From NCBI GenBank assembly GCA_019750655.1, contig JAIEOG010000432.1, positions 1 through 5,959 of the forward strand: 5,959 bases of DNA, in the 5' to 3' direction. The translations under genes and the position numbers were made by a program. A model generated the notes under the pieces. The model searched no databases, had not been told where the DNA came from, and was given only the letters and a program-made list of their open reading frames with translations. The stretch comes from a bacterium. GTDB lineage: Bacteria; Bdellovibrionota; FAC87; UBA2466. Shown in pieces: positions 5,959 through 5,959 of this stretch (the stretch's first letter is position 1; each line of letters opens with the position of its first letter).

Positions 5959-5959
5959 T

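Noticed and set aside
1..5959. Search for a mobile element, phage, CRISPR or defence system
   Set aside because: No transposase, integrase, terminal inverted repeats, spaced direct repeats, toxin-antitoxin pair or defence motif was seen; the content looks chromosomal.

Overview
The window holds five protein-coding genes packed almost end to end: recA (its first few codons lie outside the left edge), a PilT-type type IV pilus retraction ATPase, a small membrane-anchored SRPBCC protein and a large predicted lipoprotein, all on the plus strand. An EpmB/KamA-type lysine 2,3-aminomutase follows on the minus strand and reaches the right edge. I see no rRNA or tRNA gene, CRISPR array, insertion sequence or phage gene. 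The only gap over 50 bases is 2845-2945, which holds a possible terminator hairpin, a candidate promoter and a ribosome binding site.

The organism is most likely a Gram-negative bacterium. The signs are a PilT-type ATPase, a lipobox-bearing lipoprotein, an EpmB-type enzyme of the EF-P pathway, and Shine-Dalgarno sites before the genes. Base composition is moderately GC-rich. A predatory or deltaproteobacteria-like lineage such as Bdellovibrionota is a guess from overall flavour (recA beside a pilT-like gene, large uncharacterised lipoprotein); nothing here proves it.

Left part (1-2263): recA and pilT overlap by 83 bases in different frames. A good Shine-Dalgarno site inside recA sets the pilT start, so the two are probably co-transcribed. 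The last 27 or so residues of RecA are written over the conserved PilT N-terminus, and the RecA tail changes there from acidic to basic. Middle part (2264-4889): the SRPBCC gene follows pilT by 41 bases and may be the end of that transcript. A nested hairpin then separates it from the lipoprotein gene, which has its own promoter-like sequence. The lipoprotein appears to combine a Cys/His-containing N-terminal domain of unknown function with three degenerate GxW repeats resembling lipocalin-like beta-barrels. Right part (4870-5959): the aminomutase gene converges on the lipoprotein gene, and their 3' ends overlap by 20 bases.

Four of the genes belong to known families: DNA recombination, pilus retraction, SRPBCC ligand-binding fold and EF-P beta-lysylation. 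The least explained items are the multidomain lipoprotein and the overprinted RecA tail. I do not see a complete new multi-gene system in this window.
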